From NCBI RefSeq assembly GCF_001613425.1, contig NZ_BDCI01000004.1, forward strand, positions 62,001 through 126,000: 64,000 nucleotides of DNA, read 5' to 3'. The position numbers and the translations under genes were made by a program. The stretch is from Nocardia vulneris. GTDB taxonomy: Bacteria; Actinomycetota; Actinomycetes; Mycobacteriales; Mycobacteriaceae. Below the pieces are notes generated by a model. That model was not told the DNA's origin and made no database searches. It saw only the letters and a list, made by a program, of their open reading frames with translations. Below are positions 39,285 through 48,111 of this stretch, in pieces. Within the stretch, counting starts at the first letter, position 1. Every line of letters starts with the position of its first letter.

Positions 39285-40711
39285 ACGACTCGCCACGCTT
39301 CGACAAGCCCGCGAATCCCGATGACAACACGCAGCCTTCGGGCGATCACCCGTTGGTGAACCGGCTACGGCTGGCCACACCAGACGACGTGCGCCGCCAG
39401 TCACCCAAGCCGCTGGGACTGGCCACCGATGGCGACATGATCGGGTTGACGGTGGCGGGCGCACGCCATCACGTCCATGTGCCGGGGGTGACCGGTTCCG
39501 GGAAATCGACGTGGCTGGCCAACCTGACGCTGGCCGAGGCCGCCGCCGGGCGTGGGGTGGTGTTGCTGGACTGCCAGGGCGATCTGGCCAACAACGTGCT
39601 CGCGCGGCTGCCCGCGTATGCGGCCGAACGGCTGGTGATCTTGGACCCGGCCGAACGGGACGCGCCCCCGGCGTGGAACGTGCTCGCCGCCCCCGCCGGG
39701 CTGGCCGATGACCTCGAGGGCCGCGAGTTCGCGGCCGAGACCGTGATCGGCACCTTCCGCAAACCCCACGCCCAATGGTGGGGACCGCGTATGGAGGAGA
39801 TCTTCCGGGCGGCGTGCTTGACTGCGGCCCGCCGTCCGGGCTCCACCCTGGCCGATGTGATACCGCTGCTGACCGTGCGCGGCCATCACCGCGCCATCAC
39901 CACCCGCTACGGGGAACCTGGTGGGTTCGAAGGGTTTTGGAGCGGCTACGACGCTTTGAGCGACCCGCAACGCCAACAGCTGTACGGGCCGGTGGTCTCA
40001 CGGTTGCGGTCGGTGCTGTCGCACCGCTTCGCCGGGGATCTGCTCGCGGCCCCGGCTTCCACGTTCGACCTGACCGAAATCCTGAACGGCGGAATACTCA
40101 TCGCCCGAATCCCCAAGGGCGAGATCACCGACTACGGCAGTCAACTCGTCGGGTCGCTGCTGTTGTCGGGGTTGTGGTCGGCGATCACCCGCCGCGCCGG
40201 ACTATCACCCGATCAGCGGCTCGACGCGACCATCATCGTGGACGAATGCCACAATTTCCTGCATTTACCGATCGGCGTCGATGACGCCTTGGCCGAGGCG
40301 CGCGGCTATCGGGTGTCGCTGGTCCTCGCGCACCAGCACATGGCGCAATTGCCGCCGGAAATGCGGGAAGCGATCGACGCGAACGCCCGCAATAAGATCG
40401 TGTTCACCGTGTCTCCGGACGACGGCCGGAAATTCGGGCCGCATTTCGCGCCCTATTTTCAGCCAGCGGATCTGTCGAACCGGCCCGGCTACGAAGTGAC
40501 CGCGCGTATCATTCATGACGGCAGAGCCTTTCCGCCGTTCAGCCTGGACACCGTGCCATTACCGTCCGAAATAGCGGGACGCGCGGACGAGTTACGGACT
40601 GCGGCACGGAATTTGACCGGCCTCTCACAGCAACAGCGGACGCTACTTAAACACCGGACCGAATTGTCGGACGCGTATAAACGCAAATTCGATCCAGGGT
40701 CGGCAGCGTGA
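39281..40711 (+). CDS. TraG/VirD4-HerA-like transfer ATPase
   Basis: 476 residues. Walker A VPGVTGSGKSTWLANLTLAE near residue 68-75, a following strand GVVLLDCQGDLANNVL, and Walker B ATIIVDECHNFLHLP near residue 320. The motif LVLAHQHMAQLPPEMREAID is the conserved arm after it. It would pump DNA during transfer or pair with a type IV-like channel. No N-terminal membrane helix of its own, so the preceding membrane protein may anchor it. Confidence 0.85.
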   Translation: MNDSPRFDKPANPDDNTQPSGDHPLVNRLRLATPDDVRRQSPKPLGLATDGDMIGLTVAGARHHVHVPGVTGSGKSTWLANLTLAEAAAGRGVVLLDCQGDLANNVLARLPAYAAERLVILDPAERDAPPAWNVLAAPAGLADDLEGREFAAETVIGTFRKPHAQWWGPRMEEIFRAACLTAARRPGSTLADVIPLLTVRGHHRAITTRYGEPGGFEGFWSGYDALSDPQRQQLYGPVVSRLRSVLSHRFAGDLLAAPASTFDLTEILNGGILIARIPKGEITDYGSQLVGSLLLSGLWSAITRRAGLSPDQRLDATIIVDECHNFLHLPIGVDDALAEARGYRVSLVLAHQHMAQLPPEMREAIDANARNKIVFTVSPDDGRKFGPHFAPYFQPADLSNRPGYEVTARIIHDGRAFPPFSLDTVPLPSEIAGRADELRTAARNLTGLSQQQRTLLKHRTELSDAYKRKFDPGSAA

Positions 40712-40715
40712 GGCC

Positions 40716-40787
40716 ATTGGGTTTCCCAATGGGTGTCCCACAGCCCTCCCGTTGGGTGTCCCGCTTAAGAGTGGGACACCCAACGGG
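40716..40787. other. Repeat-rich candidate origin between transfer genes
   Basis: In the 125-base gap before the replication-relaxation gene lie a hairpin ATTGGG-TTT-CCCAAT (40716-40730), a GGGTGTCCC copy (40731-40739) and a perfect 15-bp inverted repeat CCCGTTGGGTGTCCC (40748-40762 and 40773-40787, 10-base loop) that holds the same 9-mer twice. Dense repeats next to a replication-relaxation gene fit an origin of transfer or replication. Confidence 0.6.
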
Positions 40788-40836
40788 ACACTCCCGGTCA
40801 ACCATCACCCCAGCTCGGCAACGGAGGCGGCTCGCC

Positions 40837-41700
40837 ATGACGAAACCCCCACTGGCTTCTATAGCCACCCGACACAGGATCACCACCGCCGACGCCATCA
40901 CCACCCAACGACAACTCACCTCCCGCGATATCGAGCTATTGGAATTGCTCGACACTCATCACGTTCTCACTTCCACGCAGATCGCGCGGTTGCTGTTCGC
41001 CAGTGAGAACGTGGCACGGAAACGGCTTGCCAAGCTCACCGCACGCGGCGTGATCGGGCGCTTCCGGTCATGCCCCGGCCCCGGCACCCTGCCGTGGCGC
41101 TACACCCTCGGACCGCTCGGCGCGATGATCATCGCCGCCAGCCACGGGCACACGCTGCCCACCGCCAGCAAAACACACGAGAAAATGCTCCGACTATCCC
41201 GATCCCAGCGACTCGATCACCTGCTCGGCATAAATGAATTCTTCTCACACCTGAAATTCGACGCGCGAAACAAGGACGGCCAGGAGCTTCTGGAATGGTG
41301 GAACGAACGCGACACGGCCGAAATCTGTGCGAACATCGTGCGGCCTGACGGATACGGCCACTGGGAAGAACACGGAAAACGGATACGCTTCTTCCTCGAA
41401 TACGACAACGGCACCGAGACGATAGAAGAACTCGTAGGCAAGCTCGGCCGATATCGAGAATTGGCACAAGCAGGAATGAACCTGCCGGTGCTCTTCGTAT
41501 TCACCGGAGAGCTGCGGCAGAACAACTTTCATCGCCACCTCAGCGCACAACCCGCGCTCACCGCCGGACTCGCCGTGGCGAGCACGGCAACCGGCGATAT
41601 CGACGCCATGAGCCCAGCGGGGCCCGTGTGGCTGCCCGCTGGCAGCCACGACCGCCAACGGCTGATCGCACTCACCGAACCCACGGCACTCGCCGCCTGA
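40837..41700 (+). CDS. Replication-relaxation family protein
   Basis: 287 residues from an ATG with GGAGG nine bases upstream. The N-terminal winged helix LTSRDIELLELLDTHHVLTS, TQIARLLFASENVARKRLAK is the DNA-binding part of PF13814-type proteins. The C-terminal domain reads FFLEYDNGTETIEELVGKLG and YRELAQAGMNLPVLFVFTGE, with E-x-D...K residues resembling a nuclease fold. These proteins are required for plasmid or element replication and relaxation in actinobacteria. The upstream repeats are the obvious binding site. Confidence 0.83.
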   Translation: MTKPPLASIATRHRITTADAITTQRQLTSRDIELLELLDTHHVLTSTQIARLLFASENVARKRLAKLTARGVIGRFRSCPGPGTLPWRYTLGPLGAMIIAASHGHTLPTASKTHEKMLRLSRSQRLDHLLGINEFFSHLKFDARNKDGQELLEWWNERDTAEICANIVRPDGYGHWEEHGKRIRFFLEYDNGTETIEELVGKLGRYRELAQAGMNLPVLFVFTGELRQNNFHRHLSAQPALTAGLAVASTATGDIDAMSPAGPVWLPAGSHDRQRLIALTEPTALAA

Positions 41701-41718
41701 TCGAAAGGGACAGCGACT

Positions 41719-41913
41719 ATGCCCGAGGACACCCCCGCACAGAACGAAGGCCCGGCCGACCAGCCGGGCACCGAACCCGATCAGCTCAGCTTCGACGCCG
41801 AACTCATCGACTACTGGCGGGGAATCACCTCCCGATTCCCCGCCATGAACGACGAACACTTTGCCGCCGTCGCCGCCATAGTCCGCAAAATCGACGAGCG
41901 TCGGGCAGCCTAG
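41719..41913 (+). CDS. Small acidic protein after the relaxation gene, 64 aa
   Basis: MPEDTPAQNEGPADQPGTEP followed by LSFDAELIDYWRGITSRFPA and a helical end. The frame ends four bases inside the converging integrase gene. Similar short acidic proteins follow replication-relaxation genes in related elements. Function unknown. Confidence 0.58.
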   Translation: MPEDTPAQNEGPADQPGTEPDQLSFDAELIDYWRGITSRFPAMNDEHFAAVAAIVRKIDERRAA

Positions 41914-43369
41914 CTCTTCCCTCTGTTCTTCTTCTTGACGTCCTCGATCGCAATCCGGCCCGGGTCGAAATGAGCGCGCCCATTGCGTACGGCTGTCTTG
42001 ATCACGACTCGCTTCCCGGTAAGCGCTTGGCGGAACATTCCCCGTTTCTCGGTTGTGGTAGCCGCCTTCCATCGGGCCGTCCATTCATCAAGCGATGCCT
42101 TTGCGTCTTCCGCGGATACAGGACCGTCCGGGACGGTGCCGATCTCGTCGAGCTTGGCATTCAATTCGGCAATCTGCTGTTCCAAGGGGTCCATGGCCGC
42201 GTCGTACCGGGCCACGGTTATCTGGCGGCGGCCCAACCTCTTTGAGAGCTCGAGGGCCAACTGCTCGCACTCAGCGCGTTCCGCCATGAGGGGTCGGCGC
42301 GCTTCCTCGATGGCTTTGGATGCTGCCTCCACCGCCTCGGCGTGACGGGGGTCTGCCAGGATGCCAACAACGATCGCGCCTATGTGCTTGTCCAATTCGC
42401 GCTGGTCGATGGTGATCTTGCCGCAGCCGCCATTAATCGCACGCTTCTGACACCAGTATTGCCGCCGCATCTTTCCATCCGGGTAGGGCCGCAGATTGGC
42501 TTTGGGCCGCCCGCTGAGGTGATGCCCGCAGAGGTCGCAGAACACGAGCCCCGAGCACAGATAGGTTTCCGAGTTCGGTCGGCCCCGTTGCCGGGATGCG
42601 AACAGCGCCATGAGCCTGTCCCAGTCCTTTTCGGCAACGATGGGCGTGCCCGCTGCCTTCGCAACGATCTCACCCATATGGACGACATGACCAGCGTTAC
42701 GGGGCCGCTGCACAACCTGTTTGAGGTTTCGGCTGACCACCGCTGCCCGGTCGATGTCAGCACCTCGCGCGCATTGAGGTCCTTCACGATCTCGTTCTTG
42801 CTGTCCCCCGCCAGCAGGCGAGCCACCATTTCGCGCAGTACGACGGCTTCAGGCTCGCGGATGGTCACGCCGTCCGGCTCGAAGCCGAACGGCCGGTGGC
42901 TGTGGTTCGATTCGCCTCGCGACGCCTTGATCCGCTTGCCGCGTTTCGATCGTGTGGACAACCTGTCGGATTCATACGCAGCAGCGTTCAATTGGTCGCG
43001 AAATGTCTTGCGCCCGTTGGCAGTTGCAAGGTCATATTCACCCTCGCTGTCCAGGATCACCAGCCCGCGTTCAGCCGCGAGAATGAGGCGCTCCCCCTCG
43101 ATCGGCCGTCGCGAGAATCGCGCCATATCGAAAACGATCACGCCACCGGTTGCCCCCGATTCGAGGCGCTCCATCAGCCGTTCCCATGCCGGGCGACGCA
43201 CCCGCGGATTCCAGGCCGATCGGCCGCTGTCTACGTGAACTTCTCCGACTTCTGCGCCCCGGTCCCGGACACGAACCTCGCAGTCCTCTACCTGGCCGGA
43301 CGTGGACCGTTGCCGGTCGTCGCCCAACCGCGAGACGCGGGCGTAGATATCTAAGATCAGATCGAGCAT
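41910..43369 (-). pseudogene. Large serine integrase with one-base frameshift
   Basis: The N-terminal catalytic domain (LDLILDIYARVSRLGDDRQR, FDMARFSRRPIEGERLIL) keeps the active Ser in YARVS and the later Arg. The recombinase domain (REVLTSTGQRW) breaks at about 42,739; adding one G (TGGGTC instead of TGGTC) lets it continue VSRNLKQVVQRPRNAGHVV, the zinc ribbon CSGLVFCDLCGHHLSG ... YWCQKRAING and coiled coil. The repaired length is 486 residues, normal for the family. AGGAGG precedes the ATG at 43369, 48 bases from the attachment core. If the break is real, the element cannot excise by itself. Confidence 0.85.
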
Positions 43370-43407
43370 GACCGCCTCCTCGGTGAGGGGTCAACAGGTG
43401 TAACTAA

Positions 43408-43911
43408 TTATACGCTGACCCCGGCGACCACCTTCTGATCCATCAGCAGCGCGCCGATCGGCCGCTGCGAACGGTGCATGCGGGCCCACGCACGCTCGGG
43501 GTCGGCGCCGCGACGCAGCGGGTCGGGACCGAGCCGATCGGTCAACGCCGAAACCTCCGGCGGCAGCAGCACTTCGCAGGCGGTGGGACCGCGCAGGTCG
43601 GTGCCGAAGCCGGGCTGCCCGTCGGGCGCGCCGAGCATGCGCATGCGCACCTGCCCGACGGGCTCCCCCATCGGCAGCTCGGAATCGTAGAACTTGCCGT
43701 AGAGGCCGAGGTGCACGTGCACGACCAGGCCCGAATCGTAGTGGTGCAGCAGGTGTTTGCCCCACGCCTCGGCTCTGGTCAGCAGCTGCCCGTCCACTTG
43801 GGCGGCGCCGGCGGCGAACTTGCCCTGCGGGCTCGATACGCGCACCACACCGCCCGCGAGCCGCCGCTGGTGCAGCTTCGCGAGACGGTGCAGCGTATGT
43901 CCTTCAGGCAC
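43408..43911 (-). pseudogene. nei: 5' part of the split nei gene
   Basis: MPEGHTLHRLAKLHQRRLAG through LLMDQKVVAGV, the first 165 residues of Nei with Pro2/Glu3 and the lysine loop HLGLYGKF. After the core the frame reads two foreign codons (Ser-Val) and stops in the element at 43408. The helix-two-turn-helix and zinc finger are missing, so the fragment alone should be inactive. It follows rpiB by 12 bases, as in mycobacteria (Rv2464c-Rv2465c order). Confidence 0.94.
43417..43424. other. Attachment core, right end
   Basis: GACCCCGG, identical to the left core. Element side reads GGTGTAACTAATTATACGCT, the arm that mirrors the left end. Confidence 0.8.
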
Positions 43912-43923
43912 AGCCGGTCTGCG

Positions 43924-44406
43924 TCAGTACGCGGGGACCGCCGGTGCGTCGCCGGACTTCTCGTACTCGGCCAGGATGTCGATGCGACGCTGGTGGCGCT
44001 CCTCTTCCGACCACGGGGTCGTGACGAACGCGTCCACGATGGCGAGCGCCTCTTCGGTGGAGTGCATGCGTCCGCCGATGCCGGCCAGCTGAGCGTTGTT
44101 GTGCTGACGGGCCAGCTTGGCGGTCTCCACGCTCCAGGTCAGCGCGCAACGGGCGCCGGGCACCTTGTTCGCGGCGATCTGCTCGCCGTTGCCGCTGCCG
44201 CCGAAGACCAGTCCCAGGCTGCCCGGGTCGGCGACGGTGCGGCGGGCCGCTTCGATGCAGAAGGCCGGGTAGTCGTCCAGCGCGTCGTACTCGAGTGCGC
44301 CGCAGTCGACCACGTCGTGGCCCGCCTTTTCCAGATGATCCTTGACAAGATTCTTGAGTTCGAAACCGGCATGGTCGGCACCGAGGTATACGCGCATGGC
44401 AGGCAT
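43924..44406 (-). CDS. rpiB: Ribose-5-phosphate isomerase B
   Basis: 160 residues. MPAMRVYLGADHAGFELKNL opens as in the mycobacterial enzyme, which fixes the start at 44406. The active-site region LGLVFGGSGNGEQIAANKVP carries Glu as the base in the Mycobacterium-type enzyme instead of the Cys found in E. coli. HNNAQLAGIGGRM and the end RIDILAEYEKSGDAPAVPAY are conserved. It interconverts ribose-5-phosphate and ribulose-5-phosphate in the pentose phosphate pathway. Forms an operon with nei, 12 bases apart. Confidence 0.96.
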   Translation of the reverse strand: MPAMRVYLGADHAGFELKNLVKDHLEKAGHDVVDCGALEYDALDDYPAFCIEAARRTVADPGSLGLVFGGSGNGEQIAANKVPGARCALTWSVETAKLARQHNNAQLAGIGGRMHSTEEALAIVDAFVTTPWSEEERHQRRIDILAEYEKSGDAPAVPAY

Positions 44407-44539
44407 TCTGTCAGGCGGCTCGATTAACACCGGGGGCGGCTGCCGCGAATCGAGAGATACGCCGCGAGCGACCGGCAGACCGAGGTCTGCGCGCCGTCGC
44501 GGCACCGCCGGTTCCCAGCAAGTGAATAGAGTTCATTTC

Positions 44540-45592
44540 ATGCAGCCGCACGAAACCCAGCCCCCACAGACGGGCCAGCAGGCCGACCCGTATGCCTCGG
44601 CCGGGTGGGCGCAGGTCCCGAACACGCCCTACGGTGCCCCGCCGAACCCCGCGCCCTACGGCCCGTACCCCGGCGCGCCGGTGCCGCCGCCGCTGCCGCC
44701 CCTGCAGCAACCGCGCGGGCTCTCGCCCTACGGCATGCCCGCCCGGCACAGCTGGGAGATCCCGATGCTCGTCGTGGTCGTCACGCTGACGGTGATCGCG
44801 TACGCGATCGCGGTGCTGCTGCTGGTGACCGGCAGCGTCGACCAGTACGTGCTGCTGCTGGTCTTCGCGCCGGTGCTGTTGTGGGTGGGTCGTGGCATCA
44901 CCTACTCGACCCAGCGGGTCAATGGGGTGCGCATGTCGCCGACCCAGTTCCCCGAGGGGTACCGGATGGTGGCCGAGGCCGCCGCCCGCTTCGGCATGGC
45001 CAAGGTGCCCGACGCCTACGTGGTGCTCGGCAACGGTCAGATCAACGCGTTCGCCAGCGGGCACGGCTTCCGCCGCTACGTCGCGGTGTACAGCGACCTG
45101 TTCGAGATCGGCGGCGCGGCACGGGAACCCGACGCACTCGCGTTCATCATCGGGCACGAGGTCGGCCACATCGCGGCGGGCCACACCTCCTATTGGCGCC
45201 AGCTCGGCATGTTCCTCGTCCCGTTCCTGCCGTTCCTGGGCAACTCGCTGATCCGCGCGCAGGAGTACACCGCCGACAACCACGGCTATTGCCATCGGCA
45301 CACCGGCGCGCCCACCGCGATGGCCACGCTGGCCGCGGGCAAATACCTGAACACGCTGGTCGGCTTCGACGAGATGGCCGACCGGGCGGCGCTGGAAAAG
45401 GGTTTCTTCGTCTGGGTGGTCAACGCCATGTCCTCGCACCCGGTGCTGACCTGGCGGATGTGGGCGCTGCGCGACCGCAGCAGGCACGGCAAGCTCTGGT
45501 TGCGACCGAGCCCGCCGGTCGGCGCCGCGCCGCCGGCCTATCCGAGTTCGTACGGCCAGACTCCGGCGTTCCCACCGAAACCGGTGCCGTAA
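44540..45592 (+). CDS. M48-family membrane metallopeptidase
   Basis: 350 residues. A Pro/Gln/Tyr-rich cytoplasmic start is followed by two membrane helices (IPMLVVVVTLTVIAYAIAVL and VDQYVLLLVFAPVLLWVG). The zinc site HEVGH (residues 206-210) sits in ALAFIIGHEVGHIAAGHTSY, with the third ligand in RAQEYTADNHGYCH. HtpX/Ste24-like proteases degrade misfolded membrane proteins. It is divergent from rpiB and converges on the CPWC reductase across a strong terminator. Confidence 0.9.
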   Translation: MQPHETQPPQTGQQADPYASAGWAQVPNTPYGAPPNPAPYGPYPGAPVPPPLPPLQQPRGLSPYGMPARHSWEIPMLVVVVTLTVIAYAIAVLLLVTGSVDQYVLLLVFAPVLLWVGRGITYSTQRVNGVRMSPTQFPEGYRMVAEAAARFGMAKVPDAYVVLGNGQINAFASGHGFRRYVAVYSDLFEIGGAAREPDALAFIIGHEVGHIAAGHTSYWRQLGMFLVPFLPFLGNSLIRAQEYTADNHGYCHRHTGAPTAMATLAAGKYLNTLVGFDEMADRAALEKGFFVWVVNAMSSHPVLTWRMWALRDRSRHGKLWLRPSPPVGAAPPAYPSSYGQTPAFPPKPVP

Positions 45593-45597
45593 CGAAC

Positions 45598-45625
45598 GAG
45601 TGCCGCGGAACGCTCCGCGGCACTC
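45598..45625. terminator. Perfect 12-bp hairpin between convergent genes
   Basis: GAGTGCCGCGGA and its complement around ACGC. It lies directly behind the M48 peptidase stop and before the converging reductase end, so it serves both directions. Confidence 0.85.
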
Positions 45626-45635
45626 GCCGAGCTAC

Positions 45636-46283
45636 TCAGTCGAACTCGGGCTCCTCGTTGCGCGTGCGCTTGAGCTCGAAGAAGTGCGGGTAGTCGGCCA
45701 GCGTCACCGAGGCGTCCCACAGCTTGCCCGCCTGTTCGCCGCGCGGGATCCGGGACAGCACCGGGCCGAAGAACGCGGTGCCGTTGATGTGGATCGTCGG
45801 CGTGCCGACATCCGGGCCGACCTTGTCCATGCCCGCATGATGGCTCGCGCGCAGCGCCTCGTCGTAGTCGGTGCTTTCGGCAGCCTGCGCCAGTTCGGCG
45901 GGCAGGCCCACCTCGGCCAGCGCGTCGGCGATCACCGCGGCCAGGGACTCCTTGCGCGAGTCCCGCTCGTATTCGGCGCGCCAGTTGTGGATCCGGGTGC
46001 CCATCGCGGTGTAGAGCGGCAGCAGCACCTTGTCGCCGTGCTCCTGCGCCGCGGCGATGGCGACGCGCACCGGTCCCCAACCGGTGGCGAGCAGTTCTTT
46101 GTACTGCTCGGGCAGGCCCTCTTTGTTCTCGTTCAGCACCGACAGGCTCATCACGTGGAACCTGGCCTCGATGTCGCGCACCTGCTCGACCTCGAGAATC
46201 CAGCGGGAGGTGATCCAGCACCAGGGGCACAGTGGATCGAACCAGAAATCGGCAACATCCTTCGCGGAGCCTTTGTCACTCAC
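45636..46283 (-). CDS. Mycothiol-dependent DsbA-like reductase (Rv2466c type)
   Basis: 215 residues. GTG start giving [20 protein letters not shown]. The active site CPWC is at residues 19-22, exactly where Rv2466c of M. tuberculosis has Cys19 and Cys22. The thioredoxin-fold cis-Pro is in [20 protein letters not shown] and the helical insert in between fits the DsbA/FrnE family. It reduces disulfides and certain nitro-drugs with mycothiol. The gene order with rpiB and pepN supports orthology. Confidence 0.93.
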   Translation of the reverse strand: MSDKGSAKDVADFWFDPLCPWCWITSRWILEVEQVRDIEARFHVMSLSVLNENKEGLPEQYKELLATGWGPVRVAIAAAQEHGDKVLLPLYTAMGTRIHNWRAEYERDSRKESLAAVIADALAEVGLPAELAQAAESTDYDEALRASHHAGMDKVGPDVGTPTIHINGTAFFGPVLSRIPRGEQAGKLWDASVTLADYPHFFELKRTRNEEPEFD

Positions 46284-46461
46284 GGCGGGTCCTCTCGAAT
46301 CGCAGGCTTGTCGGGGCGGTGTCCCCCTAACCGCTACCACCAGCAACCACGGCGGGCGCCGATTCGTTCCCGCCCGCCGCGGCGTTTTCCGCCGATGCCG
46401 TCGCCGGCCCGGTTAGGGTTGATCGGCAGGAGTCCAGTTCCCTCTCGACAAGGAGTCCGCC

Positions 46462-47697
46462 ATGAGCTCGGGGCAGCGGTTTGTCATCGTCGGCGGCGGG
46501 CTCGCCGCGGCGAAGCTGGCAGAAGCATTGCGCGCCAACGACTTTCCAGGGTCGGTGACCATGATCGGCGCGGAGGAGCACCTGCCCTACGAGCGACCAC
46601 CGCTGTCCAAGGAACATCTGCTCGGCAAGAAGGCGCTCGCCGAATTCACCGTCGACCCGGCGCAGTGGTATCGCGACCACAATGTCGATCTGCGGCTCGG
46701 CACCACCGTCACCGGCCTGGACCCGGCCGCCAAGACCGTCGAACTGCCGGACGGCTCCACCGTCGCCTACGACAAGCTGGCCCTCGCCACCGGATCGACG
46801 CCGCGCACCCTGTCCATCCCCGGCGCCGACGCGCCCAACGTCTACACGCTGCGCACCATCAACGACTCCGACACGCTGATCGAACTCTTCGCCAGCGCCG
46901 CACAACGGATCGTGATCATCGGGGCGGGCTGGATCGGCCTCGAGGTGGCGGCCGCGGCCCGCACCGCCGGTGTCGAGGTGACCATCGTCGAGAGTGCCGA
47001 ACAGCCGCTGCTCGGCGCGCTCGGCCCCGAGATGGGTGCGGTGTTCGCCGAGCTGCACCGGTCGCACGGCGTCGACCTCCGGCTCGGCGCGAAGATCAGC
47101 GAGATCACCACCCGGGAAGGCATCGCGACCGATCTGGCCACCGGCGTGAAACTCGACGACGGCAGCACCATCGAGGCCGAAGCGGTGCTGGTCGCCGTCG
47201 GCGCCGAGCCGAACGTCGAGCTGGCGGAAGCCGCCGGGCTCGCGGTGGACGGGGGCGTGCTCGTCGACGAACATCTGGTCACCAGCGACGCCGATATCGT
47301 CGCGGTGGGTGATATCGCCGCGCAGCAGCATCCCGTGCTGGGCCACCGGATTCGGGTGGAACACTGGGCGAACGCGCTCAACCAGCCCGCCGTCGCGGCC
47401 GCGACGATGCTCGGCAAGCAGGCGAGCTACGACCGGCTGCCCTACTTCTTCACCGACCAGTACGACCTGGGCATGGAGTACACCGGTTACGCCGCGCCCG
47501 GTGCTTACGCGCGGGTGGTGACCCGCGGCGATGTCGCGGGCCGCGAGTTCGTCGCGTTCTGGCTGGACGGGGACGATCGAGTGCTCGCGGGCATGAACGT
47601 GAACGTGTGGGATGTGACGGATCGGATCAAGGAACTGATCCTGAACGGCGCCCCGGCCGACCCCGACGCGCTCGCCGACACCTCGAAACCCCTGTGA
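46462..47697 (+). CDS. FAD-dependent NAD(P)H ferredoxin-reductase-type oxidoreductase
   Basis: 411 residues. FAD-binding GxGxxG-like loop RFVIVGGGLAAAKLAEALRA at the start, the active YERPPLSKEHLLGK block near residue 45, NAD(P)-binding RIVIIGAGWIGLEVAAAART near 150, and the FAD-contacting end TSDADIVAVGDIAAQQ near 280. This is the class that reduces ferredoxins for P450 or dioxygenase systems. No ferredoxin or P450 gene is adjacent, so the partner is unknown. Confidence 0.92.
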   Translation: MSSGQRFVIVGGGLAAAKLAEALRANDFPGSVTMIGAEEHLPYERPPLSKEHLLGKKALAEFTVDPAQWYRDHNVDLRLGTTVTGLDPAAKTVELPDGSTVAYDKLALATGSTPRTLSIPGADAPNVYTLRTINDSDTLIELFASAAQRIVIIGAGWIGLEVAAAARTAGVEVTIVESAEQPLLGALGPEMGAVFAELHRSHGVDLRLGAKISEITTREGIATDLATGVKLDDGSTIEAEAVLVAVGAEPNVELAEAAGLAVDGGVLVDEHLVTSDADIVAVGDIAAQQHPVLGHRIRVEHWANALNQPAVAAATMLGKQASYDRLPYFFTDQYDLGMEYTGYAAPGAYARVVTRGDVAGREFVAFWLDGDDRVLAGMNVNVWDVTDRIKELILNGAPADPDALADTSKPL

Positions 47698-47709
47698 TAC
47701 GGACATCCG

Positions 47710-48111
47710 ATGAAATACATGCTGCTGAAGACCTACACCACCCCCGCCTACTGCGACACACCGATCAACGAGTGGTCCCCCGAAGAGATCCAGGCGCACA
47801 TAGACTTTCAGCGCGCCCTCGGCGAGCAACTGGCCAAGTCGGGTGAGCTGGTAGACGCGCAGGGGCTCGCCGGTCCGTCCGAAGCCCGCATCGTCAGCTC
47901 CGACGGCCGCTCCGCGCCGATGGTGACCGACGGACCGTTCCCGGAGACGAAAGAGTTCTTGGCCGGGTACTGGATCGTGGATGTGGAAAGCCCGGAACGG
48001 GCCTACGAGATCGCCGCGCAAGCCTCGGCGGCCCCGGGTCCGGGTGGTAAACCGATCGGCGAATACATCGAGGTGCGACCGGTCATGCACGCTCCGGCCA
48101 CCGCGCAGTGA
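47710..48111 (+). CDS. DGPF-domain (YCII-related) protein
   Basis: 133 residues. MKYMLLKTYTTPAYCDTPIN then GRSAPMVTDGPFPETKEFLA with the diagnostic DGPF motif and YWIVDVESPERAYEIAAQ. DGPF proteins accompany ECF42 sigma factors in actinobacteria and are thought to be the genes they control or their partners. The start of the sigma gene overlaps its stop by GTGA. Confidence 0.92.
   Translation: MKYMLLKTYTTPAYCDTPINEWSPEEIQAHIDFQRALGEQLAKSGELVDAQGLAGPSEARIVSSDGRSAPMVTDGPFPETKEFLAGYWIVDVESPERAYEIAAQASAAPGPGGKPIGEYIEVRPVMHAPATAQ

Larger units (their letters stand above)
30789..43424. mobile_element. Integrative element inserted in nei, carrying its own nei
   Basis: The two nei fragments on either side join exactly at an 8-bp sequence, GACCCCGG, present at 30789-30796 and 43417-43424. 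Fusing them gives an uninterrupted 270-residue Nei. Between the copies lie about 12.6 kb with a large serine integrase at the right end, a transfer-type ATPase, a replication-relaxation protein, a nuclease-methyltransferase fusion, regulators and a full-length nei gene. The layout is that of a small integrative and mobilisable or conjugative element of actinobacteria. No relaxase was recognised. Confidence 0.92.

Noticed and set aside
45600..47312. Plus-strand frame of 570 codons across the reductase genes
   Set aside because: Covers genes on both strands with recognisable motifs in other frames. Low-complexity Arg-rich translation.
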